DNA of 20,197 nucleotides from the NCBI GenBank assembly GCA_015520425.1, contig WAQC01000084.1:1-20197 (forward strand), read 5' to 3'. Both the position numbers and the translations under genes were made by a program. The stretch is from Candidatus Pelearchaeum sp. (GTDB taxonomy: Archaea; Thermoproteota; Nitrososphaeria_A; Caldarchaeales; Caldarchaeaceae). This document shows positions 1 to 7,813 of the stretch, one piece after another (position 1 is the stretch's first letter; the number at the start of each line of letters is the position of its first letter). The notes below the pieces were generated by a model that saw only the letters and a list, made by a program, of their open reading frames with translations, was not told the origin of the DNA and made no database searches.

Positions 1-834
1 CTACTTGACGCGCAGAACCTAGCGGTCTATATAGCAAAGACAGGAAACCACCGCGATTATCGTATTGACTTGGTTACATCTGACCTTGACTCACCTATTG
101 CGCGGCTGGCTAGTAAGTATGGGAACACGCTCCTGCTGAAGGGGCGCGAGGCTGACGAAGAGCCTGATGAGGCGCGCGAGTTTAGGGATGTGGGGATACT
201 TGAGGATACCTTCGTCCTTGGTAGTGGGTTTCTCTTCCATGGAATAGCTGAGGCACTTTACGATGAGGCGCTACCACGAAAAGCGTATGAGTATGCCCTT
301 GAAACCCTACGCGAGGCCGCCGCATTCACAGAGAGCAGCATGACCTCAGACTTCTACAAGTTCGTTACGGATAGGCTTGAGGCGCGGCACATCTGCTTCT
401 TCGCAGGCCTTGGGAGTAGCCATGAGGTAGCTAGGATGACCGCCGTCAGGATAGGGCATATCAAACGCGCCATAGGCGACCAGGTTTTCGTAGCGCGCGA
501 GACGAGCACACCAGCACCTAGGCCTGGAGACCTCCTCATAGTAATATCCAACAGCGGGGAGACCGAGATAGTAGCTGCGTGGTGTAAAAACTTCAAACGA
601 CTAGGCGGCGTTATAGCGGCGGTGGTCGGAAACCCAGACAGCACGATAGCATCTATGGCTGATATAGTTCTTGCGATACCCGTGAAGAGGGAGCCTGGGA
701 GGCCGAGCAGGTTCTATATGCAGGCAGCATTCGCTCTGAGCCCACTGCCCATATTCCTAGTTGAGCGGCTGGAGCAGGCAGGCTTCAGGCTACCCGAATA
801 CATCATCAGATGGCACCAATCAGTAACCTCCTAA
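1..834 (+). CDS. Tandem SIS-domain protein (sugar isomerase-like), 5' end missing
   Basis: The reading frame is open from the first base, so the gene begins upstream of the window; the in-frame TTG at 70 is probably not its start. Two SIS (sugar isomerase) folds can be seen. The first is present only as its C-terminal half, with DSPIARLAS followed by a GSGFLFHGIAEAL helix like the conserved end of SIS domains. The second is complete, with FAGLGSSHEVARMTA (phosphosugar-binding Ser region), VISNSGETEIV (the SGxT loop) and DSTIASMADIVLAIP. Double SIS domains occur in GlmS-like isomerases, phosphoglucose/phosphomannose isomerases and relatives of 6-phospho-3-hexuloisomerase; the small second domain resembles HxlB-type proteins most. 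The exact substrate cannot be named. It is convergent with the next gene, only 14 bases away. Confidence 0.85.
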   Translation, partial: LLDAQNLAVYIAKTGNHRDYRIDLVTSDLDSPIARLASKYGNTLLLKGREADEEPDEAREFRDVGILEDTFVLGSGFLFHGIAEALYDEALPRKAYEYALETLREAAAFTESSMTSDFYKFVTDRLEARHICFFAGLGSSHEVARMTAVRIGHIKRAIGDQVFVARETSTPAPRPGDLLIVISNSGETEIVAAWCKNFKRLGGVIAAVVGNPDSTIASMADIVLAIPVKREPGRPSRFYMQAAFALSPLPIFLVERLEQAGFRLPEYIIRWHQSVTS

Positions 835-848
835 CACTACATTCCCTT

Positions 849-1895
849 CTACTCAACACGCATACGCAGCGGCCTATAGCGCATTAGGGGCTCCACCTTC
901 TCAGCGAAGAACTCGCGAGCCCACGGCAGTATCTCACGGCCCAGCAGGTTTAGGAACTTCTCCTCGTTTGGGCTTGCGCTGTGGATATAAACCCTGTCAA
1001 AACCCATCTTGAGGAAGTTCGCTAGGGCTTTGTATATGTCGTCGGAGTCTGTTGTTATGAGCCAGGTTTCCTTTATCTTCCGCCTCTCGTTCTCGCCGAC
1101 GAGAGCTTCAAGCTGCCGCGGGTCTGAGACATGCTCGCGCTTATCGCGCGGAATAGCTGTAGGTGCCCAGAAGAGAGCAGACTTGTAAGCCCTGTCATAA
1201 TCAACGTCGTATGAGACCTTAAACTCCATAGCCTTGCTTAGTCGTGTGGGGTCTCTCCCAGCCCTACGCGCACCACGCTCCATCGCGTCTATTATTTCCA
1301 GAAACCTCTCAAGACCGCGTGGGTTTGTTAGGATACCATCACAAAGCTCGCCAGCCATCTCGGCAACCTTAGCGTTAGATGTTGCGACGTACATCGGTAT
1401 CTTCGTCTTGGGCTTCGTGTATAGCTTAGCCGTCTTAAGCTGGTAGTACTTCCCCTCATAATCAACGAAATCGCCCTTCCAGAGGAGTTGGATAATCTCC
1501 ACAGCCTCGCGGAGGCGTTCAACCTTTTCCTTAAAGCCTGGCCATTTATAGCCCAGGGGCGTCTCGTTCATAGCGTGGCCAGTCCCGACGGTTATGAATA
1601 TCCTGCCAGGATAGAGATAATCCAGCGTGGCGAAGGCTTGGGCAACTATGGCTGGGTGGTAGCGGAAGAGTGGCGTAGTTACAGCGGTTCCGACCTCAAC
1701 CTTCTTCGTCTTCTCGGCAACAGCCCCAAGCCATATCCAGGGAAAACCAGACTGACCACCAGTATCACTCCAAGGATGGAAATGGTCGCTGGTAACTATG
1801 ATGTCAAAGCCCACAGCCTCAGCATGAACAGCGAAGGAAAGCAGCCGCTCTGGGTCATATTGCTCCTGCCCAGCCCAGTACCCAAGCCTAAGCAT
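849..1895 (-). CDS. LLM-class F420-dependent oxidoreductase, FGD-like (TIGR03557-type)
   Basis: This is a TIM-barrel luciferase-like (LLM) enzyme of the coenzyme F420 branch. The N-terminus MLRLGYWAGQEQYDPERLL, then SDHFHPW, GTAVTTPLFRYHPA and VGTGHAMNE, match the layout of F420-dependent glucose-6-phosphate dehydrogenase and the TIGR03557 proteins, including the His of SDHFHPW that acts near F420 in that family. The frame stays open to an ATG at 2000, which would add 35 residues of no family character. The start at 1895 is preferred because it begins at the first beta strand and has a TATA-like TAAATATAA (1937-1945) about 45 bases upstream. The start at 2000 also has a well-placed promoter (see the 2036-2056 palindrome), so both are possible. 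Members of this family oxidise or reduce diverse substrates, and the substrate here is unknown. It is a clear paralogue of the gene at 15245. Confidence 0.9.
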   Translation of the reverse strand: MLRLGYWAGQEQYDPERLLSFAVHAEAVGFDIIVTSDHFHPWSDTGGQSGFPWIWLGAVAEKTKKVEVGTAVTTPLFRYHPAIVAQAFATLDYLYPGRIFITVGTGHAMNETPLGYKWPGFKEKVERLREAVEIIQLLWKGDFVDYEGKYYQLKTAKLYTKPKTKIPMYVATSNAKVAEMAGELCDGILTNPRGLERFLEIIDAMERGARRAGRDPTRLSKAMEFKVSYDVDYDRAYKSALFWAPTAIPRDKREHVSDPRQLEALVGENERRKIKETWLITTDSDDIYKALANFLKMGFDRVYIHSASPNEEKFLNLLGREILPWAREFFAEKVEPLMRYRPLRMRVE

Positions 1896-1935
1896 ACTTC
1901 CACTCGCTACTGCTCTACCAATAGCATACATATAT

Positions 1936-1945
1936 GTTATATTTA
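1936..1945 (-). promoter_or_regulatory. TATA-like element for the FGD-like LLM gene
   Basis: Read on the minus strand this is TAAATATAA. Its centre lies about 46 bases upstream of the ATG at 1895, which predicts a transcript start near 1915 and a 20-base leader. It is a simple AT-rich match, so support is weak. Confidence 0.35.
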
Positions 1946-2035
1946 CAGGGCTGGCCGAGGATTCTTCACTTTCCTGCCGCAAGCATCCTGAATTGGCCAT
2001 AATGTTTCTGATGAGGGTGGTTTAATTTTTACGAT

Positions 2036-2056
2036 ATTCGTATATAAAATACGAAT
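2036..2056. promoter_or_regulatory. Perfect 8-bp inverted repeat around a TATA box (operator-like)
   Basis: ATTCGTAT (2036-2043) and ATACGAAT (2049-2056) are exact reverse complements separated by ATAAA. The element contains TTTTATATA on the minus strand, a good archaeal TATA box about 46 bases upstream of the ATG at 2000, and TATATAAAA on the plus strand. A protein bound here would block TBP/TFB access. A second dyad, GAGAT-T-ATCTC, sits at 2066-2076 directly after the stop of the molybdenum hydroxylase gene. A transcription-factor binding site is inferred, not shown. Confidence 0.6.
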
Positions 2057-2076
2057 TACGAACTAGAGATTATCTC

Positions 2077-4425
2077 CTAGCCCTTGCGTAACGAAGAGAG
2101 AATATCCTCAGCAGTTATTGGCAGCCTATGCAGCCTTATTCCCACAGCATTCTTCACAGCATTACCAATAGCTGGAGCAATAGGGAGTATTGGTATCTCA
2201 CCAATTGAGCGCGCACCCATAGGGCCTGGCCCTTTACCACTCTCAATAATGTAGTGCTCTATATTCGGTGATTCCATGCTTCCAGCCACCAGATAGTCCA
2301 TTAGCGTTGGGTTGAGCGGCTGCCCATTTTCTATAACCAAGTGTTCTAAAAGAGACGTGCTCACGCCCATCATAGCACCCCCTATTATCTGGCCCTCAAC
2401 CAACGCGCGGTTAATCGCCTTTCCAACATCGGTGACTAAGAAAAGATTAATCACGCGAACCTCGCCAGTTTCCATATTTACAGCAACATCAGCGCACGCG
2501 CATACAGGAGTATAGTCAAGAGCAACATTTGTCCGCGATGCTCTTCCTGTATCAGGGTCTATCTCAGCTACATCCTCATAAAACACGCCTTTACCCATTA
2601 TCACTCCTTCTCCTTCAAGAAAATCACCACCCATAGGCCCAGGAGAAAATAACTCTCTGAGATGTATCTGAACTTCTGGATTTTCTTCGTCATATATTAC
2701 TCCATTGGAGATTTTCAACCTAGATTCGGGGACGCCCAAGCGTGTGGATGCTACTCTAACTATCTTACTTTTGGCGTCTTTACATGCCATAGATACTGCC
2801 ATACCCATCTGTACGAGCTGCCTGCTTCCACTTGAGCCTGTCGCGGTGGGAGTTATCAAGGTATCAGATGGAATTATCCTAACTTTATCTATATCGGCAC
2901 CAAGTTCAAGAGCAGCTATCTGAGCAAGCCCCGTGAAGGTTCCTTGACCGACATCAGTTGAGCCAACATATACATCAACGCTAAAATCTTCATTAACTTT
3001 CACCAAAGCAATATTGGGATAGGTAACGTCGCATTGATGTTTTGCTATAGCTATCCCCCTTCCAATCTTCCATACACCATTTTCATCCGAGAAGCTGGGA
3101 ATGGCATGTTTTTCTATTAAGTGAGAGAATTGCTCTAGACACAGGTCTGTTGTGTCTTCGTGCATTATCTCTCCTATACATGACTCGTCACCATCACGTA
3201 GAAGGTTTATGCGTCTAACATCTATAGGGTGTATCCCGAGCTTCTCCGCTATCTCATCCATCTGCGACTCAATAGCCCAATATACTTGTGTTGAGCCAAA
3301 TCCTCTGAAAGCTCCACCCTGCGGCTTATTGGTATAAACTCGGTAAATCTCAGCATATACGTTCGGGATTTTATAAACACTACTAACCGCATAGATAGCA
3401 TTTCTTACGGCTACATTTCCTGCAACAGAGTATGCTCCACCGTCGTAAATTATTTTTAATCTTCTTCCGATTATGCGGCCATCCTTCAAAACAGCATCGC
3501 GTATGTATATCTTGGTTGCATGACGCGTGGTTGTATATGCTAGGTCTTCCATGCGTGTTAGGACGAGCTTGACTGGGCGTCCATTGGTCTTCATGGCAAG
3601 AGCCGCGCATATAGGCTCATATACAGCCGCTCCGCGATTTCCAAATCCGCCTCCAACATGCTTAGGAACTATAATACGAATCTTGCTTTCTGGAATTCCC
3701 AGAGAATCACTAAGTTCGCGTCTGGTTCTGAAGGGTGTCTGGCCGGATGTTATTACAGTTAGATTACCTTCAGCGTCCATCTGCGCTATTATGGATGTGG
3801 GCTCAAGCTGCACATGCTGAACAGGAACAGTCTCATAAACACCATCAATAATCAAATCAGCATTATTAAACGCTCTTTCAACATCTCCATAAACTATTTG
3901 CTGATATGCGGAAACATTAGGTCGTGTGGGATGTGTTTTTACTTTATAGAGCTTAGATGAGAGTCTCTTATATTTATGTAGGTCAGGATGTATTATAGCA
4001 GGCGGATTTTCTGCCATGGATTCTTCGGGGTCAAAAACAGCTGGTAGTTCTTCATATTCAACTTCAATCATTTCAACTGCATCTAGCGCTTTTTCATAGC
4101 TCTCTGCAGCTACAGCGGCTATAGGCTCTCCAACATACCTTACATGCTCGCGTGTCAGTATTGGTGTGTCAAGTAATCCCCTACCATGAAGGCCAGGCGG
4201 TACGTCGTTTCCAGTTATAACTGCAACAACTCCAGGAAGCGCTTTAGCCTTCGTCACATCAATACGAATTATGCGACCATGAGGAATTGTGCTGCGCTTA
4301 AGGACAGCATATAACATGCCTGGTAGCTTCATATCAAAGGTAAAGACTGCTGTGCCAGTAATTTTCTCAAGACCATAAATCTGAGCTACATCTCTCTTCT
4401 CAGTATTAGTGGCTAAGGGGCTCAT
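2077..4425 (-). CDS. Molybdenum hydroxylase large subunit (xanthine dehydrogenase/aldehyde oxidase family)
   Basis: This 782-residue protein is the molybdopterin-binding subunit of the XdhA/CoxL superfamily. An a/b hammerhead domain spans about 17-135 (GxARFT-like start ITGTAVFTFDM), followed by the two MoCo-binding regions. Visible motifs are VGGGFG (257-262), QGGAFRGFGSTQ (369-380, XDH-type rather than the CSFR loop of CO dehydrogenase), DVGQGTFTG (491-499) and GARSIGE with the catalytic Glu at 743. Arg374 matches the purine-orienting Arg880 of bovine XDH, but the position of Glu802 after GGGFG is a glycine (265), so xanthine cannot be assumed as substrate. Length is normal for the family. 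It is the last gene of the transporter block, 35 bases after the permease. No [2Fe-2S] or FAD subunit is present in the window, so partners must be encoded elsewhere or be replaced. Confidence 0.93.
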   Translation of the reverse strand: MSPLATNTEKRDVAQIYGLEKITGTAVFTFDMKLPGMLYAVLKRSTIPHGRIIRIDVTKAKALPGVVAVITGNDVPPGLHGRGLLDTPILTREHVRYVGEPIAAVAAESYEKALDAVEMIEVEYEELPAVFDPEESMAENPPAIIHPDLHKYKRLSSKLYKVKTHPTRPNVSAYQQIVYGDVERAFNNADLIIDGVYETVPVQHVQLEPTSIIAQMDAEGNLTVITSGQTPFRTRRELSDSLGIPESKIRIIVPKHVGGGFGNRGAAVYEPICAALAMKTNGRPVKLVLTRMEDLAYTTTRHATKIYIRDAVLKDGRIIGRRLKIIYDGGAYSVAGNVAVRNAIYAVSSVYKIPNVYAEIYRVYTNKPQGGAFRGFGSTQVYWAIESQMDEIAEKLGIHPIDVRRINLLRDGDESCIGEIMHEDTTDLCLEQFSHLIEKHAIPSFSDENGVWKIGRGIAIAKHQCDVTYPNIALVKVNEDFSVDVYVGSTDVGQGTFTGLAQIAALELGADIDKVRIIPSDTLITPTATGSSGSRQLVQMGMAVSMACKDAKSKIVRVASTRLGVPESRLKISNGVIYDEENPEVQIHLRELFSPGPMGGDFLEGEGVIMGKGVFYEDVAEIDPDTGRASRTNVALDYTPVCACADVAVNMETGEVRVINLFLVTDVGKAINRALVEGQIIGGAMMGVSTSLLEHLVIENGQPLNPTLMDYLVAGSMESPNIEHYIIESGKGPGPMGARSIGEIPILPIAPAIGNAVKNAVGIRLHRLPITAEDILSSLRKG

Positions 4426-4460
4426 CTTTTGATTTTTCTCTCTATGTGTTTAATTAGGCT

Positions 4461-5414
4461 TTATCTAGACTCGCGTTGATATGGTTTGCCCAGTGCTCCT
4501 GGGAATGATGCCCTGCGCGCAACTATTATCAGCGCTATTATTGTTAGTATATAGGGGAGTGTGAGTAAGAATTCTGAGGGCACGCCACGGAGAGCGCCTA
4601 GGGCTTGAATACCTCCAGCTAGGGCTTCAGCTCCTCCATAAATGAGCGCGCCGACGAAAATCCATAGAGGATTCCAACGCCCAAACATTACTATGGCTAT
4701 GGCTATCCATCCACGTCCTTGCGTCATATGGTCAATGAATGTTGTTAGATGATATAGTGATAGGTAGCTGCCACCTAGACCAGCAAGTGCCCCGCCTATG
4801 ATTAGTGCAACATACCTATATGCGAACACATTAACTCCCGATACATCTGCTGACATCGGGTCCTCTCCGACAGCTCTTATGCGTAGCCCAAAGGCTGTTC
4901 TGAAGAGTATGTAATAGCATAGTGGGACAAGCGCTATAGCTATCCAGACCAATATGGGCTGTGTAAATATTGATTTGCCAACTAAGGGTAGGGATGATAG
5001 TAATGGGATACCAAATGCTTCACGCGGAGGAAGGCGTGGCGGGAGTCCCGTTCCGTATATTATTCTGAAGAGGTAGCTTGTAATGCCTATTGAGATTAGA
5101 GTAATTGCTATACCAGTAACTATCTGGTCTGCCCGCAGGGTTACTGTTATGAACGCTGTAAGAAGTCCTAGGAATATCCCTATCGCTATCCCCGCCATGA
5201 GGCCTATTAGAATTGAGCCTGTTGAGAGCGCTATGATATAGCTGAAGAAAGCAGCAATTAACATCATCCCTTCGGTTCCTAGGTTAAGTATTCCTGAACT
5301 TTCGCTGAAGTTCTCACCCAAGGCGGTAAATAATATCGGAGTAGCTGTTCTCAGCATACCGCCTATCGTGCTAACTAAAAACGCCGCTATCAATGGGTCT
5401 ATAAGCTCAGACAC
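4461..5414 (-). CDS. ABC transporter permease, BMP/nucleoside type (second permease)
   Basis: This 317-residue, strongly hydrophobic membrane protein belongs to the BPD_transp_2 family. The segment SSGILNLGTEGMMLIAAFF is the hallmark of the smaller permease in purine/nucleoside ABC importers (YufQ/NupQ type). Eight to ten membrane helices are apparent, and the ADVSGVNVFAYRY loop resembles the coupling region that contacts the ATPase. The start is a GTG that lies inside the end of the upstream permease gene (8-base overlap), which suggests translational coupling and equal stoichiometry of the two permeases. Together with the other permease, the double-NBD ATPase and the BMP protein it should form one importer; the ligand is inferred from family membership only. 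Confidence 0.95.
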   Translation of the reverse strand: MSELIDPLIAAFLVSTIGGMLRTATPILFTALGENFSESSGILNLGTEGMMLIAAFFSYIIALSTGSILIGLMAGIAIGIFLGLLTAFITVTLRADQIVTGIAITLISIGITSYLFRIIYGTGLPPRLPPREAFGIPLLSSLPLVGKSIFTQPILVWIAIALVPLCYYILFRTAFGLRIRAVGEDPMSADVSGVNVFAYRYVALIIGGALAGLGGSYLSLYHLTTFIDHMTQGRGWIAIAIVMFGRWNPLWIFVGALIYGGAEALAGGIQALGALRGVPSEFLLTLPYILTIIALIIVARRASFPGALGKPYQRESR

Positions 5415-6480
5415 CAGCCTCTCTCACCTTTCTTACTCTAAAGCGTTGAACTACTTCAGATACTGCGAAGAGTAATAACATTATGCCGAGGAATATTTCT
5501 ATGAAATAGACTGGAACTCCCGTTGTTCTGTGCATTATATCTGTGCCGACTAGGAATACGGCAAACAATATTGATAGTGGGATAACAGCTATGGGGTTCA
5601 TTTTTGCTATGAAGACCAGTGGAACTGCTTCTAAGCCATAGCCAGGCGCCCACGCGGGATTTACATTACGCATGACAGCGGTTAGCTGTATTGCTCCTGC
5701 GAAGCCAGCTGCTCCACCGCTTATAATAAACGCCAGTATTATGAGCCTACTGATGGGAAGCCCAACATATCTGGCAGCCTTTATACTCTCTCCAAGAATC
5801 TTAAACTGAAAACCGAGCTTTGTCCAAACCATCAGGAAGTATATAGCCGCTGCTATAACAAAAGCTAGGAGAATACCTACGTGTATCTGAGTGCCGAAAA
5901 ACGTTGGCATGTATGCACTCTTTACAATAGGATACGTCTGCGGATGCTCCTCCGCCACATTGCGTAAAGGCCCTTTAATAAGAAATTTGATTAGGTTTAT
6001 TGCGACGAAATTTAGTAGAAGTGTGGTTATGACCTCATTTATTCCAAGTTTTGCTTTTAATATTGCTGGCGGGAGAGCCCATGCCGCGCCTGCAATAGCT
6101 CCTGCTACTAATACTATGGGCAATATGATTGGTGTTGGAAGAGGACCTAAGCTATATCCTACAACATTGGCGAAGAGTGTTCCTATTAGCATCTGACCCT
6201 GGGCCCCAATATTCCATATACCCGCTCTAAAACATACCAATAGCCCAACAGCCGTTATGAGGAGCGGTGTCATCTCAACAAGTGTTTTAGTTATGCCGAA
6301 GTCTGTAGCTAGTGCTTCATAGAATATTGTATAATATGCGAAAGCTGGGTCTATACCAGATAGCGCGAGAACTATGGAGCCTGCTATGATTGAGCCTAGT
6401 ATAGCTATTATTGATGAAAGGGCAGGCTTTATTGATGTAACGAGCCAGTCAATAGGCTTAAGCCCTTCCCTATCTTGCAT
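5407..6480 (-). CDS. ABC transporter permease, BMP/nucleoside type (first permease)
   Basis: This 357-residue polytopic protein is the larger permease of the BMP-family importer (YufP/NupP type). Residues CFRAGIWNIGAQGQMLIG carry the conserved NIGAxGQ signature, and IKAARYVGLPISRLI is the likely cytoplasmic coupling helix. A first membrane segment follows a short cytoplasmic N-terminus (MQDREGLKPIDW), with about nine to ten further helices. A GGTAGGT stretch lies about 12 bases before the ATG. It follows the binding-protein gene after a 66-base gap that holds a T-rich tract on the coding strand, and it overlaps the second permease gene by 8 bases. Function as half of the transmembrane channel is well supported by motif and context; substrate is not. 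Confidence 0.95.
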   Translation of the reverse strand: MQDREGLKPIDWLVTSIKPALSSIIAILGSIIAGSIVLALSGIDPAFAYYTIFYEALATDFGITKTLVEMTPLLITAVGLLVCFRAGIWNIGAQGQMLIGTLFANVVGYSLGPLPTPIILPIVLVAGAIAGAAWALPPAILKAKLGINEVITTLLLNFVAINLIKFLIKGPLRNVAEEHPQTYPIVKSAYMPTFFGTQIHVGILLAFVIAAAIYFLMVWTKLGFQFKILGESIKAARYVGLPISRLIILAFIISGGAAGFAGAIQLTAVMRNVNPAWAPGYGLEAVPLVFIAKMNPIAVIPLSILFAVFLVGTDIMHRTTGVPVYFIEIFLGIMLLLFAVSEVVQRFRVRKVREAGV

Positions 6481-6515
6481 TACTTCTGCTACCTACCTTA
6501 TACTGTTGTATTAAA

Positions 6516-6535
6516 CTTTAAAGAAAAATAGGGGG
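6516..6535 (-). terminator. T-rich tract between binding protein and permease genes
   Basis: On the minus strand CCCCCTATTTTTCTTT begins about 12 bases after the binding-protein stop codon. Archaeal termination commonly uses such T-rich tracts. Partial termination here would let the binding protein be made in excess over the permeases. No strong hairpin is present, so this is a weak prediction. Confidence 0.35.
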
Positions 6536-6546
6536 TATATGTTAAA

Positions 6547-7758
6547 TTAGCCGAAGCCTAGTTTCTGTAAGAGGTTGTAGAACTCGTCAGGCGTTATGAC
6601 CTTCTCTACCTTCTTCTCACCTTTTCTAACCTTCTCCCTAACCTCATCTACTTCGGCACGTATATCTGGGTCTACCTTCTTGTTTATCTGGAGTAGGTCT
6701 ATTGCTCCATTGAAGAAGGAGATTTCATAGTTTTCTTCTCCAAATGAGCCGTTGTATATGTCTGCTATAGCGCGCTCAAATGCTGGTGTAAAGTCCCATA
6801 GAACAGATGTGAGAAGGATTCCTGCCTCGTCAATTGAGCGTTTATCACCTATAACGTCAATAAACCATACTCCTCGTTCAGAGCAAGCTTCCATCATTCC
6901 GAATGAGGCCCCGTCTCCCATTCCAAATATTACATCAGCTCCCTGGTCTATCTGCGCTAGTGTGAATTCCTTTGCCTTTACCGCCTCTTCATAGTCACCC
7001 ACAACTGTAAAGAGCAACCGCGCTCCTGGGTTAGAATCCTTGACACCCTGAGCAAAACCTCCGCTCTGTCTTAACCAGTAGGTATCGGATTCTACAGACT
7101 GGACAATACCTATGACATTACTCTTGGTAACCAAGCCTGCGAGGTATCCCGCTATATAAGCTGCCTCAGCAGGCTCAAACGAGTATGTCGCCATAACCCC
7201 AGGTATCAGGTCTTCTTTCCTTTCTTCTCCAACCTCAGAAGCTACTATCAAGAACTTTGAGTTCCCACCCTGGCCTCCCTTCACTATATCAATAACTCCG
7301 GTTCTGTATCCTCCTGCGTGAGCCACTATAAGGTCTGTTCCTCTTCTTATATAGTCCTGAACCGCCCTCATTGGTGTTTCTCCATAACCTAGATTTTCAC
7401 TGAACGAAAAGTCAGCTCTAAACTTCTCGGCGGCTCTTCTAAGGCTATCCACCCCCTGCTGGTTCCATCCAACGTCGTTTGCCCTGCCTGGAACTACAAC
7501 AGCTGTTGAAAGCTTCCTACCAACTATTGGTTTTCCTTCGCCAGTCATCTGAGCCGTAACCGTCTTCGTAACAGTTTGTGTTTGCGTTTGCGTTACTGTT
7601 ACAGGCTGGGCGGTTGGGGCGGCTGATTGACCAGCAAAATAACCACCCACCGCACCTATCACAACACCGCCTACTATTCCGCCTACAGCAGCCCCAGTAG
7701 AAATCCCTAGGAATTTTCTACGCGATATACTTTTCTTATCAATGTCTTTAGTATTCAT
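6547..7758 (-). CDS. BMP-family substrate-binding protein of an ABC importer, Tat signal
   Basis: This is the periplasmic-type binding protein of the BmpA/Med family (purine nucleoside-binding class). The N-terminus has a twin-arginine signal, SRRKFLG, followed by a Gly/Ala/Val-rich hydrophobic stretch, then a linker rich in Thr, Gln and Val (TQTQTQTVTKTV) that likely spaces the domain from the membrane. There is no lipobox cysteine after the hydrophobic region, so anchoring by the uncleaved signal segment is likely. Core motifs include VGWNQQGVDSLRRA, ATYSFEPAEAAYIAGYLAG and DVIFGMGDGASFGMMEA. The chosen ATG gives MNTKDIDKKSISRRKFLG and lies about 28 bases from a TATA-like CTTAAAAAG, fitting a leaderless message; an ATG at 7779 would add seven residues. 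It sits between the ATPase and the permeases. Confidence 0.95.
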   Translation of the reverse strand: MNTKDIDKKSISRRKFLGISTGAAVGGIVGGVVIGAVGGYFAGQSAAPTAQPVTVTQTQTQTVTKTVTAQMTGEGKPIVGRKLSTAVVVPGRANDVGWNQQGVDSLRRAAEKFRADFSFSENLGYGETPMRAVQDYIRRGTDLIVAHAGGYRTGVIDIVKGGQGGNSKFLIVASEVGEERKEDLIPGVMATYSFEPAEAAYIAGYLAGLVTKSNVIGIVQSVESDTYWLRQSGGFAQGVKDSNPGARLLFTVVGDYEEAVKAKEFTLAQIDQGADVIFGMGDGASFGMMEACSERGVWFIDVIGDKRSIDEAGILLTSVLWDFTPAFERAIADIYNGSFGEENYEISFFNGAIDLLQINKKVDPDIRAEVDEVREKVRKGEKKVEKVITPDEFYNLLQKLGFG

Positions 7759-7780
7759 GTTTGCGCAGTTTCGTGACATG

Positions 7781-7790
7781 CTTTTTAAGT
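7781..7790 (-). promoter_or_regulatory. TATA-like box for the binding-protein gene
   Basis: The minus strand reads ACTTAAAAAG, about 28 bases upstream of the ATG at 7758, in the short gap after the ATPase gene. The spacing would give a leaderless transcript and separate high-level expression of the binding protein. It is an AT-rich match only. Confidence 0.4.
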
Positions 7791-7813
7791 CTTTCTAAAA
7801 ATTCACAGTATTA

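Noticed and set aside
1488..1991. Plus-strand open frame of 167 codons opposite the FGD-like LLM gene
   Set aside because: Long but without any recognisable fold; the minus strand carries a clear conserved enzyme over the same bases.
1896..2000. N-terminal extension of the FGD-like LLM gene to the ATG at 2000
   Set aside because: The 35 added residues have no family character; kept only as an alternative because a well-spaced TATA lies upstream.
5891..6196. Plus-strand open frame of 101 codons inside the first permease gene
   Set aside because: It is opposite to a well-supported membrane protein gene, has no recognisable domain and no promoter or SD.
7560..7610. Short tandem repeat in the binding-protein gene
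   Set aside because: It encodes the Thr/Gln linker common after Tat signals in archaeal binding proteins, so it is ordinary coding sequence.
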